A DNA stretch of 64,000 bases. Source: Haloflavibacter putidus (lineage in GTDB: Bacteria > Bacteroidota > Bacteroidia > Flavobacteriales > Flavobacteriaceae). The number at the start of each line of letters is the position of its first letter. The stretch's first letter is position 1. Location: NCBI RefSeq assembly GCF_006546625.1, contig NZ_VIAR01000015.1:16807-80806 (forward strand). Reading direction: 5' to 3'. Below the pieces are notes generated by a model. That model worked only from the letters and a program-made list of their open reading frames with translations, searched no databases and was not told the origin of the DNA. Shown in pieces: positions 44,395 to 53,868 of the stretch. The translations under genes and the position numbers were made by a program.

Positions 44395-45006
44395 ATGAGA
44401 AAACTATTAATATTATTTATGATTTTAAGTCTTTATTCGTGTTCGAATGATGACGATGGAACAGGAAGTTCTCTGCCTGCGATAACTTCCGAAGGAAAAA
44501 ATACTTTTGGATGTAAAATTGACGGAGAAACTTTTCTACCCAAAAATAATGGTGGATTTAGTGCAGGTTATACTACTGTATTGAGAGCACAATACCGCTA
44601 CTATGAATACGAATATTATGGACTAGAACCAGGATATCATCTAGCTATTAGCGCCTATAATTCTTTAACAAACAAAAGCATTAGAATAGAATTACCTGCA
44701 TCAAATGAACCAATAATGACTGGAGAAACTTATCCAATAACTATAAAAAATAATGGTAATATTTCAGCAGAATATAGTTTTTCAACAAATACTCAAGACC
44801 CAGATAATCCAAACATTTATTATTATAATTCATTCAATCACATCACAACAGAAAATTATAATGGAGAAATAACTTTTAATTTAGTTGATGAAGAAAACCA
44901 AATAATTTCTGGTGTGTTTTATTTTAGTTGTTTAAATCCCGAAACTAATGAAATAGTAGAAATTCTTGATGGTCGATTTGATATTGAATATGACAACTGG
45001 TTCTAA
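44395..45006 (+). CDS. Cassette 9: lipoprotein (DUF6252-like)
   Basis: 203 residues from the ATG at 44395. Lipobox LYSC followed by SNDDDG, then a beta-rich body beginning NTFGCKIDGETFLPKN, which resembles DUF6252-type lipoproteins of flavobacteria. The role is unknown. ATG 21 bp after the core. Confidence 0.72.
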   Translation: MRKLLILFMILSLYSCSNDDDGTGSSLPAITSEGKNTFGCKIDGETFLPKNNGGFSAGYTTVLRAQYRYYEYEYYGLEPGYHLAISAYNSLTNKSIRIELPASNEPIMTGETYPITIKNNGNISAEYSFSTNTQDPDNPNIYYYNSFNHITTENYNGEITFNLVDEENQIISGVFYFSCLNPETNEIVEILDGRFDIEYDNWF

Positions 45007-45015
45007 AAAAACTTA

Positions 45016-45210
45016 TGCCAACACCGCATATAACAAATAGCTCCATTTTTTCTAAACCGGAAATTTTGATAACTTTACCAAGTCGCCAAATTTTTATTTT
45101 GACGTTTTAGAAATTTAAAGATAAAAACGGAAAACAAAAATTTGGCTTGTGGCGTAGGCGAAAATTATAATCAATTTGCACGCTACTTGTCATATGCAAA
45201 TACGTTGTGC
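45016..45210 (+). repeat. attC9 (195 bp, long class)
   Basis: Heptamers TGCCAAC and GTTGTGC. Pairs with attC24 as a family. Cassette 9 ends: GTTGGCATAA / TTATGCCAAC. Confidence 0.9.
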
Positions 45211-45234
45211 ATAATTATAAAAAAATAAAGTAAA

Positions 45235-45885
45235 TTGATTGAAGAAACTTATAGAAATTCTGAATTTATTAATTCTATAATTATTGCTGCAATAGGATTA
45301 TTTGGGGTTGTTTTAGGAGTTGTGGTTTCAAATATTATTAGTTGGAAGTTAAAGTCTAAAGAAAGTCGACTTAGGATAAAAGAGAAAATTTTTGACAGAA
45401 GACTTAAAGCTCACGAAGAAATTTTAGAAATCACAAAATTATTAAGAACAATGGTTTCTACTCACGAAATTGATCAAAAATCCTATTTCATTACATATCC
45501 AGGCGTTTTGAGTTCTAAAAAGGATTTTGAGAACTTTATTTGGAAATTCCATAATGCTGTTAATTTCAATTCACATTGGTTAGAGTGGGAACTAAGAAAA
45601 GAAATTTTTTATGCACAAGATTATATTCAAAACGTACAAAAACACCTAAATGAAATACGAGATGAAAAAATTATTGAATACGCTAAATTTCTAAAAACTG
45701 ATTTTAAAAGCTTGGCGGATATTTTAGAAGAAAAAACTATAAATTTTTTACTAATTGATATTCATAAAATTAATATTGATCCTAAAAATAGGAAATTTCA
45801 ATATTCAACGTCCGAAAGAAAAAGGAAGATTAACGATACTGAATTAATCAAAAAGTTGAATGAAATTAATGCTATGAAAAAATAA
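45235..45885 (+). CDS. Cassette 10: membrane-anchored helical protein
   Basis: 216 residues with a TTG start (no ATG fits). One membrane helix (SIIIAAIGLFGVVLGVVVSN), then a long charged helical region (about 40-216) with several Trp and His. It resembles small membrane-tethered coiled-coil proteins; no family recognised. Confidence 0.62.
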   Translation: MIEETYRNSEFINSIIIAAIGLFGVVLGVVVSNIISWKLKSKESRLRIKEKIFDRRLKAHEEILEITKLLRTMVSTHEIDQKSYFITYPGVLSSKKDFENFIWKFHNAVNFNSHWLEWELRKEIFYAQDYIQNVQKHLNEIRDEKIIEYAKFLKTDFKSLADILEEKTINFLLIDIHKINIDPKNRKFQYSTSERKRKINDTELIKKLNEINAMKK

Positions 45886-45889
45886 CTAT

Positions 45890-46082
45890 GCACAACACCG
45901 TATATAGCTCATAGCTAATTAGTTGCTTAATCGAAGTTAATGCATATTTGCAAGTCCGCCAAATTTTTTAATTTGGCTTATTGAGAAAAAAGGTAATAAG
46001 AAAATTTAAAAATCTGGCTTGTGCTTAACCGAATAATTATCGCTAATTTACACGCTACGAGCCATATACAAACACGTTGTGG
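45890..46082 (+). repeat. attC10 (193 bp, long class)
   Basis: Heptamers GCACAAC and GTTGTGG. Interior close to attC5 and attC11. Cassette 10 ends: GTTGTGCAT / ATGCACAAC. Confidence 0.9.
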
Positions 46083-46100
46083 CGCATTTGAAAAAAAACT

Positions 46101-47108
46101 ATGAACATTTTAAAGCTTATAAAAGACCAAATAGACGAAGCTACAAAATTAGATGAATCGCTAATTGGACTAAATTCTGTTTTTACTCATATTAAAAGAG
46201 CTGAATCCTTATTGAATTTGGCACAAGCTCAAGAAGATGACCAATATTTCACGGATGTAATCTACCGAACAAATCACAGTTACGAGGGAATTTTAAAAGA
46301 ATCCTTTCGAGTTCTTACGGGAAAAAATGAAGATAGAAAAACGCCATACCAAATTGAAAAACATCTTTTGGAGCACGAATTACTTAACGAAAGAGTAATT
46401 GAGTTACTTACAAACTACCGTGAGAAATGGAGAAATCCTTCAACACACGACCACAATTTATTTTTCACATACGATGAAGCATTTTTGGCAATTATGTCGA
46501 TTAGCTCTTTTGTACACGTTTTTATGACACAAATACTTGAAAAAGTATATTACAAAAAAGAAAAGACAGCAGTAAAAAATGAATTGAGTAAAATTCAAAA
46601 AGGAATTGAAAACGATTATAAAAATTTCGCTTTAAAAGACAAAGTAAAAACAATATTGCAAGCATTTGGAAAACGTAATATTACCAAGACAGATGAGGAA
46701 GTTCGGAGAAGCCGATTTGAAACGGAAATAATTGGAAGTTTAACAGCGTACATTGAAGCACTTGACAAGAATATCAAGATAGATGTAGAGCCAATTATAA
46801 AATCAGGAAATAGACAATTACGCCCAGATTTAATTTTAGAAGAAAAAAAGAAAAAAGTATTAATTGAAGTAAAAATAAATCGAAGAGACAGAAGAGGATT
46901 TATGAACGAAAGAATATTCGAAGACCAATTACTTTCATATTTAATTCACACGAACATAAAAACTGGAATTTTATTTATTGTCCCAAGCGAAATGAAAGAA
47001 GATGATGAATACGAATTAACAGAGAAGATACTTGAAGTTAGTGGAAATAAAATTGAGCTTTTGACTTTACAATTGAGCAGAAAAAACGCGCCACAACAAC
47101 GTATATAG
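46101..47108 (+). CDS. Cassette 11: HEPN-like plus PD-(D/E)XK nuclease-like protein
   Basis: 335 residues. N-terminal helical domain with an RNPSTH motif at 111-116, the RNxxxH signature of HEPN ribonucleases. The C-terminal domain has D243 in RPDLILEE and E256-V-K258 in VLIEVK, a PD-(D/E)XK nuclease pattern. Two nuclease-type domains in one chain suggest a defence or abortive-infection protein; this is inference. The last six codons and the stop come from attC11 itself, so the gene has grown into its recombination site. Confidence 0.72.
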   Translation: MNILKLIKDQIDEATKLDESLIGLNSVFTHIKRAESLLNLAQAQEDDQYFTDVIYRTNHSYEGILKESFRVLTGKNEDRKTPYQIEKHLLEHELLNERVIELLTNYREKWRNPSTHDHNLFFTYDEAFLAIMSISSFVHVFMTQILEKVYYKKEKTAVKNELSKIQKGIENDYKNFALKDKVKTILQAFGKRNITKTDEEVRRSRFETEIIGSLTAYIEALDKNIKIDVEPIIKSGNRQLRPDLILEEKKKKVLIEVKINRRDRRGFMNERIFEDQLLSYLIHTNIKTGILFIVPSEMKEDDEYELTEKILEVSGNKIELLTLQLSRKNAPQQRI

Positions 47109-47283
47109 CTCATAGCTAGTGAGTTATTTAATCGAAGTTAAGGCATATTTGGAAAGTCGCCAAATTTTTTAATTTGGCTTATTGAAAAGAAAGGGAATAA
47201 GAAAATTAAAAAATTCGGCTCGTGCTTAACCGAACATTTATCACTAATTTACACGCTACGAGCCATATACAAAACCGTTAGCC
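47091..47283 (+). repeat. attC11 (193 bp, long class)
   Basis: Heptamers CCACAAC and GTTAGCC. Overlaps the 3' end of the cassette 11 gene by 18 bp. Interior like attC5 and attC10. Cassette 11 ends: GTTGTGGCGC / GCGCCACAAC. Confidence 0.9.
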
Positions 47284-47300
47284 ACAAGCTAAACCAACCT

Positions 47301-47900
47301 ATGAGCATTGAGAGTGATATAAAAAATCAGTATTCTAAAGTTTTTGACTCATCAGATTGGATGACCTTTAAGTTAATGGCTGATTTCTACTTTGAGAATT
47401 CTGCCAAAATTTTAAAAAAGGACATTTCTATAAAAGAACCTTTTAAATTAATGGCAAGAAATATCCAAAAAAGATTATTTATTGGAATAGGCACTGAACT
47501 TCTACTTAAATCATTATTCTTAAAAAATGACTATTGCATAAATAAAGTCAAAAAAAAGAAAATCCCAAACCCTAACAAACCGACAAAATTTAATAAAATA
47601 CCGAATTTAAACATATTAAATCCAGCTGACACTTATACTTTAAACTCTTTAATAGAAAACATTTCGGAAGTAATTACTTCAAGTAATAACTCTGATTTTG
47701 AAAAAGGTTTGAAAACAGCCAAAGTTTTTAGAAATAAAGAAGGACACGTTGCTGTCTTGTGGCATAAAGCTGACCGACAAAATTATACTGACATTGAAAA
47801 TTGCATAACAGAAATCTATGATAAAGGATTTGATGAAAAATTGAATTTTAAAATTTCATTTCTTGATGGTGAATCTGCTATATTTTCAAAAAATAAATAG
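47301..47900 (+). CDS. Cassette 12: HEPN-like protein
   Basis: 199 residues, mainly helical. RNKEGH at 144-149 is an RNxxxH motif as in HEPN ribonuclease toxins; helices on either side (IGTELLLKSLFLKN and YTDIENCITEIYDKGF) suit the fold. A basic loop (VKKKKIPNPNKPTKFNK) lies between. Followed after 6 bp by a small charged protein. I infer a possible toxin with partner; no family identified. Confidence 0.65.
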   Translation: MSIESDIKNQYSKVFDSSDWMTFKLMADFYFENSAKILKKDISIKEPFKLMARNIQKRLFIGIGTELLLKSLFLKNDYCINKVKKKKIPNPNKPTKFNKIPNLNILNPADTYTLNSLIENISEVITSSNNSDFEKGLKTAKVFRNKEGHVAVLWHKADRQNYTDIENCITEIYDKGFDEKLNFKISFLDGESAIFSKNK

Positions 47901-47906
47901 AATTTT

Positions 47907-48167
47907 ATGAAAAAAGAAACTTTGGAAAACTTGAAAAATGACCTTTCTAATATCAAGGTAAAAACTTTTGAAAAGAAAAGAGCTAAAAGGAAAAAGGACA
48001 GAGAATCAATTGAATCTGATATACAATATTTAACAGAACAAATAATTGAGAAATATGAGTTACTTCAATATGATTTAGGAATTAAAATGGAAAGTCATAA
48101 AACCGATTTTTTCATTTTTGACGTAGAGAACATAATTAGAAGACAAGAGGAGAAAGAAGCAGAATAA
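47907..48167 (+). CDS. Cassette 12: small charged coiled-coil partner
   Basis: 86 residues, very rich in Lys and Glu, with predicted long helices (TLENLKNDLSNIKV, SIESDIQYLTEQIIEKYELL). It has no membrane segment. Position directly behind the HEPN-like gene suggests an antitoxin or complex partner. Function unknown. Confidence 0.6.
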   Translation: MKKETLENLKNDLSNIKVKTFEKKRAKRKKDRESIESDIQYLTEQIIEKYELLQYDLGIKMESHKTDFFIFDVENIIRRQEEKEAE

Positions 48168-48183
48168 ATGGAAAAAAGCCAGT

Positions 48184-48315
48184 GGCTAACACCGTATAAC
48201 AACAATTGCGGCTTTGTTTCCTACGGACACAACCGTGCAAGCATAAAAGCCGGTAATTTTAGCTATCTTAGTTTCTAAACAATCCGCAACTGATTGTTAT
48301 ACAAGACCGTTGTAC
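48184..48315 (+). repeat. attC12 (132 bp)
   Basis: Heptamers GGCTAAC and GTTGTAC. Family of attC2, 13 and 15. Cassette 12 ends: GTTAGCCAC / GTGGCTAAC. Confidence 0.92.
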
Positions 48316-48327
48316 AACATACCCGAA

Positions 48328-49023
48328 ATGAACAAACTGCTGACAATTTCACTACTGATTTTCTTATTTCTGTCCTGTAAAAACGACAAGAAATCTGAAT
48401 TGGAATTTTATACAGAAAATCAAACTTCATTTTTCGATTTGAGAAATGGAGACTGGACAAAAAACTCGTGGATTAGAAAACCTGAAAATCTAAAAATGGT
48501 TCACGAATCGTTTAAAAATTTTGGGTATGGAAAACTTGAGAATCTGATTTCAAAAAGCAAAAGTCATTTCCTAATCGAAGGAATTTATATAAAACGGAAT
48601 TTCGAGAATTTAATAGACAGTTTGGAATTGACCTATAACAAACCTGAAATACAAACAAAATATTACGCTGAATTTTGGAATCGCAGAAAAGCGGAGAAAA
48701 ATGATTCAATAATTTATGAAATCATTCGAGAATTCAACTCAATGAAAATGAACAAAAAACAACAGAATAATGAAAACCAATTTGTAAATGACACATTATT
48801 TGACCTTTTAAAAATTGAGTTTGATACCGACAATTTGAATTCTGAAAAAGCAAAATCAAACTTTTATAAATTAAAAAAATACGGACTTCATCAATCTGCT
48901 CACAACTTGCTTTATGAACGAGCAGAATATTCCCAATTGGATCTAAACCGAAAAAAATTAAACCAAGAATTAACAGAAACAACGGAATTTGAACAACCCT
49001 GGCTTATTGATAATGAAAAATAA
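48328..49023 (+). CDS. Cassette 13: lipoprotein of unknown function
   Basis: 231 residues from the ATG at 48328. Lipobox FLSC, then a charged helical body (NLIDSLELTYNKPEIQTKYY) with a poly-polar stretch KMNKKQQNNENQF. No family recognised. Confidence 0.65.
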   Translation: MNKLLTISLLIFLFLSCKNDKKSELEFYTENQTSFFDLRNGDWTKNSWIRKPENLKMVHESFKNFGYGKLENLISKSKSHFLIEGIYIKRNFENLIDSLELTYNKPEIQTKYYAEFWNRRKAEKNDSIIYEIIREFNSMKMNKKQQNNENQFVNDTLFDLLKIEFDTDNLNSEKAKSNFYKLKKYGLHQSAHNLLYERAEYSQLDLNRKKLNQELTETTEFEQPWLIDNEK

Positions 49024-49031
49024 AGTACGTT

Positions 49032-49163
49032 GTACAACACCGTATAACAACAATTGCGGCTTTGTGTCCTGCGGACACAACCGCGCAGGCATAAAAGTCG
49101 GGAATTTTAGCTATCTTAGTTCTCAAACAATCCGCAACTGATTGTTATACAAGACCGTTGGCA
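49032..49163 (+). repeat. attC13 (132 bp)
   Basis: Heptamers GTACAAC and GTTGGCA. Family of attC2. Cassette 13 ends GTTGTACAAC on both sides, because the sequence is its own complement. Confidence 0.92.
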
Positions 49164-49618
49164 ATAATATAAACCGAAAAAATTTCTGATCATAAAATCA
49201 GTTTAAAAATTCGGATTTCCATCCAATCTTTTAGCTCGCTGAAAAGGAAATAACTGAAATGCAGAACTAAAATTCCTATTTAGATTTCCAATTGATAAAA
49301 ATAACCGAACCCAAAACACAACGCTGAAAAAAATCATAACGGAAAATAAAAAAAGAGAACTCTGAAAATATTTGAACTTAAATTCTTGTTCCGGTTTTCG
49401 ATTGATAAAATTAGCTGAACGTAAAACGTAACGTGGAAAAATAGCTTAATGGAAAATCACTACTTGAGCACCTTTGCGGTTAGCCAAAAAAGTTTTTGCA
49501 AAACACTTTTGGCGGATTAATATGTAAAAGCCAAGCTTTCGCTTCACTTTTGGCATAAATAATTGATTGAAATAAAGCAACGGAAAATTAATGAAAAACT
49601 TGAAGGAAAAAATACTAT
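49158..49618 (+). other. Cassette 14: no credible gene
   Basis: About 460 bp without a + strand gene. A 64-codon minus-strand frame runs into attC14 and is probably chance. Internal repeats are visible (AATTCCTATTTAGATTTCC and AATTCTTGTTCCGG...GATAAAAT phrases with CGTAAAACG). Possibly a decayed gene. Confidence 0.6.
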
Positions 49619-49755
49619 TGCCAACATTGTATAACAGCAATTGCTGGTTTCTGCATTACACGGAAAATTCTACCGAATTTTCCTCAGGCTTGGCATTTTT
49701 TCGTAATTTAGTTGTCAAACCAACCGCAACTGACGGTTATACTTAGACGTTACCT
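49619..49755 (+). repeat. attC14 (137 bp)
   Basis: Heptamers TGCCAAC and GTTACCT. Distantly related to the attC2 family, otherwise a singleton; hairpin GGAAAATTCTACCGAATTTTCC. Cassette 14 ends: GTTGGCAATA / TATTGCCAAC. Confidence 0.88.
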
Positions 49756-49760
49756 GTAAT

Positions 49761-50711
49761 ATGGAAAATAAAGAACAATTAAGAAATGAAGCAAGAAGGT
49801 TATTGAATTGTGAAGACTTCGATACCTGTTTCGAAGTCTTAGATATTTATCAGAATTTTCTCTTTGAGTTAATTATGGATCATCCTAATCATAATGTTGA
49901 TTCACAAGCAGAGTCCGATGCAAAAATTATGTTACAAATGATTTTTACTAAAATTTCTCATTTAAGGAAAAACTTAGAAGGAGTCGAATATAGAAAAGAC
50001 GATGCTTTTTTAAATAGGGTTATAGATCCTACAATTATTTCTTCTTTAATAAGAAACCTATACGAAACGGTTGCTATTTTTAATTTAATTTTTATTTATC
50101 CTGATAAAAAGGAGAAAAGAACGATTCTTTATAATCTTTGGGTCATTTCTGGACTTAAGTATAGAAAACGATTTGAAGAAGCCGCAAAACTTAATCAAAG
50201 TATTGAAAAGTTAGAAGCGGAAAAGAAGATTATTGAAGATCTTAAAGAAGAAATTTTTAATACTGATTTGTTTAAATCACTTGACGATAAAAACCAAAAA
50301 AAAATAATTACAAAAATCAGAAAAAAAGATTATAAGATTAAAATTGATGCTGATAATGTAGAGTTTTTGAATTGGCAAGATCTTACTTCTACATTAGGTT
50401 TTACGACTAAAATGTTTGATAATATTTATAATCATTTTTCTTTACATACACATCCAACAAATGTTGCTGTATTTCAATTTCAAGGAATGTTTGGCAATGA
50501 TAAGCCGTTTTTAGAATTAACTTATACAAGTTTAAGGGAAGCAATAATATTAATAAGTATCTTCATAGCTGATTATATTAAATTATTTCCTGCGAGAATG
50601 GAAGATTTTGAAAGATTAGATTTAATGCAGCAAATTGCTATAAATTTCCAAAATAGAATGGCTCGTGGAGATAATTATTCTATAAACGATTGTTTAGAAA
50701 GCTTAGAATAA
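49761..50711 (+). CDS. Cassette 15: helical protein of unknown function (DUF5677-like)
   Basis: 316 residues, almost entirely helical and cytoplasmic. The segments SLIRNLYETVAIFNLIF and YNHFSLHTHPTNVAVFQF recall DUF5677-type proteins found in defence-rich islands; this is a loose likeness. ATG 12 bp after the core, so the leader is minimal. Confidence 0.6.
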   Translation: MENKEQLRNEARRLLNCEDFDTCFEVLDIYQNFLFELIMDHPNHNVDSQAESDAKIMLQMIFTKISHLRKNLEGVEYRKDDAFLNRVIDPTIISSLIRNLYETVAIFNLIFIYPDKKEKRTILYNLWVISGLKYRKRFEEAAKLNQSIEKLEAEKKIIEDLKEEIFNTDLFKSLDDKNQKKIITKIRKKDYKIKIDADNVEFLNWQDLTSTLGFTTKMFDNIYNHFSLHTHPTNVAVFQFQGMFGNDKPFLELTYTSLREAIILISIFIADYIKLFPARMEDFERLDLMQQIAINFQNRMARGDNYSINDCLESLE

Positions 50712-50719
50712 AATACTAC

Positions 50720-50851
50720 AGGTAACACCGTATAACAACAATTGCGGCTTTGTGTCCTGCGGACACAACCGCGCAAGCATAAAAGTCAGTAATTTTAGCT
50801 ATCTTAGTTTCAAACCAATCCGCAACTGATTGTTATACAAGACCGTTAGCA
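50720..50851 (+). repeat. attC15 (132 bp)
   Basis: Heptamers AGGTAAC and GTTAGCA. Family of attC2. Cassette 15 ends: GTTACCTGTA / TACAGGTAAC. Confidence 0.92.
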
Positions 50852-50858
50852 TACATTT

Positions 50859-51362
50859 ATGAAAAACGCAATTACAATTCTACTTCTGACTTTACAATTA
50901 GTAAGTTGTGGACAATCAAAAACTGAAAAAGAAACGGAATCTAAAAAGGATTCTATTTCTAACCCTTTTGATATGAATGCGTTGAATAAAGCAATAGAAT
51001 CTGGAGAAGCGGAAAAAGAATATAAAGAATTTCTGGAAAGACGTGAACTGGAAATAAAGTTTGACCAAAAAGAATGGTTAAAGCATAACGATGACGGAAA
51101 TCATAAAAGTCCGAGATGGAATATGCTTTCGGATTTACGAGAAAATTATCTGAATAAAGAAATGAATAAAACCCAAGTTATAAATCTGCTTGGAAAACCA
51201 TTTGAATTGGAAAAGCGATACGTGGAATCGAAAAATGACACGCTGAATTTAATGCTTTATCCTGTTGGAGCGTACAGCGGATTTGGAATAGACTTCGACT
51301 TCCTTGCAATTTCGCTTGACGAAAACGACAAAAAGATTGAGGTTTGGGTTGAACAACACTGA
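50859..51362 (+). CDS. Cassette 16: lipoprotein with a BamE-like motif
   Basis: 167 residues. Lipobox LVSC, polar linker, and in the second half MNKTQVINLLGKPFELEKRY, which resembles the SmpA/BamE motif of outer-membrane lipoproteins. The tail is acidic with strands. Function unknown. Confidence 0.65.
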   Translation: MKNAITILLLTLQLVSCGQSKTEKETESKKDSISNPFDMNALNKAIESGEAEKEYKEFLERRELEIKFDQKEWLKHNDDGNHKSPRWNMLSDLRENYLNKEMNKTQVINLLGKPFELEKRYVESKNDTLNLMLYPVGAYSGFGIDFDFLAISLDENDKKIEVWVEQH

Positions 51363-51375
51363 ATTAAAAAACGTA

Positions 51376-51505
51376 TGCTAACACCGTACATAATTCATTG
51401 CTAGTTCCTTTTACTTCCGAAAATCCTATCGGATTTTCTTGTACGGGTTTATTTACTATCTTAGTGCCTGTACACGCAACGTAATCATGTACAAACACGT
51501 TACCA
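51376..51505 (+). repeat. attC16 (130 bp)
   Basis: Heptamers TGCTAAC and GTTACCA. Related to attC6; hairpin GAAAATCCTATCGGATTTTC. Cassette 16 ends: GTTAGCATAC / GTATGCTAAC. Confidence 0.92.
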
Positions 51506-51529
51506 CACATTTGAAAAAATCGTCACTAA

Positions 51530-52078
51530 TTGAATATCCTGAAAAAAATATTATTAATAATTGGAATTTTTGCAATCATAGGATTTGCTATTATTTGGGA
51601 TATAGCTGACAGAGGACAATTCTACTCGAAACACATTCCGACTGACGAATTGAACGAATTTTATATGCGTAAAACGACCGAACAACAAAAAAAGGCGTTT
51701 GAAAAGAATTTCGGATTTGGAAAATATAAATTCCCAAGAGAACACGTTGCGAAAATTAAGCTGTTTAAGAATAACTTTCTAACGAGTCGTTTGACTTCCA
51801 AAACTGTGTCGGAATTGAATAAGGCTGATTTGATTACATTTTTCAATAATCCAAGCAATTTCAATTGGTCAGAGACTACTTGGAGTTTATCTGAATCGGA
51901 ATATATTTTGAGATTTTACAACAAAGAAAATAAGGAAATAGGAAAGGTTTGGTTATGTTTGGAAAGTTGTGGAATGACAGAATCTGAACCATTTTCACCG
52001 AATATGAAATATGGTGGATTAAGTAAAATTGGAAAAGAAAACTTGAATTTTATATTAAACGAAATATTAACTGAATAA
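51530..52078 (+). CDS. Cassette 17: membrane-anchored protein of unknown function
   Basis: 182 residues with a TTG start. An N-terminal membrane helix (ILLIIGIFAIIGFAIIW) and a soluble domain with CLESCG near 142-147. No family recognised. Confidence 0.6.
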   Translation: MNILKKILLIIGIFAIIGFAIIWDIADRGQFYSKHIPTDELNEFYMRKTTEQQKKAFEKNFGFGKYKFPREHVAKIKLFKNNFLTSRLTSKTVSELNKADLITFFNNPSNFNWSETTWSLSESEYILRFYNKENKEIGKVWLCLESCGMTESEPFSPNMKYGGLSKIGKENLNFILNEILTE

Positions 52079-52088
52079 AAAAAACGTG

Positions 52089-52221
52089 TGGTAACAATGT
52101 ATAACCGCAATTACGGCGGATTCGACTACGTCCGAATCCACTCGGAATTGCTAACGTCAGTTCTTAACCGAAAATTATTAACTTTAATCCCGTAACTGAC
52201 GGTTATACGAGACCGTTGTGT
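52089..52221 (+). repeat. attC17 (133 bp)
   Basis: Heptamers TGGTAAC and GTTGTGT. Pairs with attC21; hairpin GGATTCGACTACGTCCGAATCC. Cassette 17 ends: GTTACCACAC / GTGTGGTAAC. Confidence 0.92.
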
Positions 52222-52236
52222 GCAATTAAACCAAAA

Positions 52237-53189
52237 ATGAGAAAACCGATTATAATATTAACAATCATTGTTGTTTTGGCAGTTTTATATTCAATTTTCC
52301 TACATAAACAATCTGAATATATAGCTGGAGAATATAGATATTACACAACTTATGAAAAATATAAAGCTAAAGAAAAAAGTGTGGATTTATTAGCCCTAGC
52401 ATATGAAAATGACGAATACAATCTTGATAAGCTAAAAGACAAAGCACAAAGTGAAATAAATAAACTTGAAGAGTTTAGAATTGAGCTTAATATACTCTAT
52501 ACAATCTAATCTACAAGCCCGGTAACTCTCTTTCTGATTATGAAAATTACATTGAAACCTTAAGAAAATTAAATACAGAAATTGAGGAAAACCAAAAATA
52601 TTATGAATGGCAAAAAAATGATTTAACCGAACTAAATAGATATATAGATGAAATAGAACAAGACTTGTATTCAATAAAACTTTATGAAGCTGACATTTTT
52701 TACGTTACTTCGGTAATAAATTCTATAGACTCAACGGCAACTAGATACAAAAATTCAACAAAACTTTTAGAATTAGCTTCAGCTTCTAGAGGATTAAAAT
52801 TAGCAAAACAAATTGAGGCAGAAAATGAAAGAAAAAGACAGGAATTAATTGCTCAAATTGAACTGGAAAGGGAATTAAAAAGATTGGAAAAACAAAGGGA
52901 ATATAACAGTTACTCGAATTATCCCTCGAGTAGTTATTCAACCTCTAGGACTTGGAATAACTCGTATAGTGACTATTCCAGTATTTCTGTCCCGAACTTA
53001 CCTTCTCAATATTATTCTACCAATACAAATCCAAACCACGTACAAGTAGATGGATATTACAAATCAGATGGAACTTATGTAGAATCACATATGAGAACAG
53101 CTCCGAACAATACAATAATTGATAATTTTTCAACATCACCAAATTTGAATCCATATACTGGGAAAATTGGAACAATAAAATTTAAATAA
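52237..53189 (+). pseudogene. Cassette 18: membrane-anchored coiled-coil protein gene, frameshifted
   Basis: The 5' part (52237-52509) encodes a membrane helix (PIIILTIIVVLAVLYSIFL) and the start of a coiled coil. The frame then shifts and continues without stops from about 52500 to 53189. A duplicated TA in CTCTATACAATC (about 52495-52505) would explain it: removing two bases restores one frame. The C-terminus carries the widespread motif VQVDGYYKSDGTYVESHMR with NPYTGKIGT. The gene is probably broken unless the strain corrects the frame. Confidence 0.75.
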
Positions 53190-53196
53190 TAACTGC

Positions 53197-53329
53197 ACAC
53201 AACACCGGCTATAGTTCATTGCTTCTGACTTTCCTCTCGGAAAGTCTTCGCAAATTTGCTATCTTCGGTTTACAGCGGAAAATCCTCGCGGATTTTCACG
53301 CAACGAAACCATAGCCAAACACGTTGCCC
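53197..53329 (+). repeat. attC18 (133 bp)
   Basis: Heptamers ACACAAC and GTTGCCC. Nearly identical inside to attC4. Cassette 18 ends: GTTGTGTGCA / TGCACACAAC. Confidence 0.92.
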
Positions 53330-53352
53330 ACCATTTGAAAAAAAATCTCAGA

Positions 53353-53856
53353 ATGAATAAATCGATATTAATTCTATTTTTAATAATTATTTTTGGTTGT
53401 AAAGAAAATGAAAAACGACAACCGATAATATCGGACAATGACTTTACGATTTTAAAATATCACAAAGACAATAACTGGATTTTTGAAAATGCAAAACCGA
53501 CTAATCTTACAGAGAGGGAAATGGAAGAAATTGAACCGATTTTAATAAAAGCTATTGCCGAACATAACGAAAATCAAAGAAAATATTTATTAGACCACAA
53601 CGAACAGCATCCTGAATATCAATGGACGGAAACTGGATTTGAAATTCAAATTGAAAAAGATTATTATCGACAATATGTGCCGGTAATTGATAAAAATGGA
53701 GATAAAGTAATTTGGATAAATTTTTTATGCAACTATGATGAAAGCTATGAAACTGAAATTCCTTTAATTCAAGATGGTGGCAATTGTTATTTTAACTTGA
53801 AAATAAATTTGACCAAAAAAACCTACTACGAACTCGGAATTAATAGTGTTGCGTAA
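53353..53856 (+). CDS. Cassette 19: lipoprotein of unknown function
   Basis: 167 residues from the ATG at 53353. Lipobox IFGC, then a mixed alpha/beta domain with WINFLCNYDESYETEIPLI and DGGNCYFNLKINL. Two cysteines after the lipobox. No family recognised. Confidence 0.65.
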   Translation: MNKSILILFLIIIFGCKENEKRQPIISDNDFTILKYHKDNNWIFENAKPTNLTEREMEEIEPILIKAIAEHNENQRKYLLDHNEQHPEYQWTETGFEIQIEKDYYRQYVPVIDKNGDKVIWINFLCNYDESYETEIPLIQDGGNCYFNLKINLTKKTYYELGINSVA

Positions 53857-53868
53857 AAATAAAACGGT

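Noticed and set aside
46101..48167. Type I or III restriction-modification system in the array
   Set aside because: Nuclease-like domains are present, but I find no methyltransferase, specificity or helicase gene.
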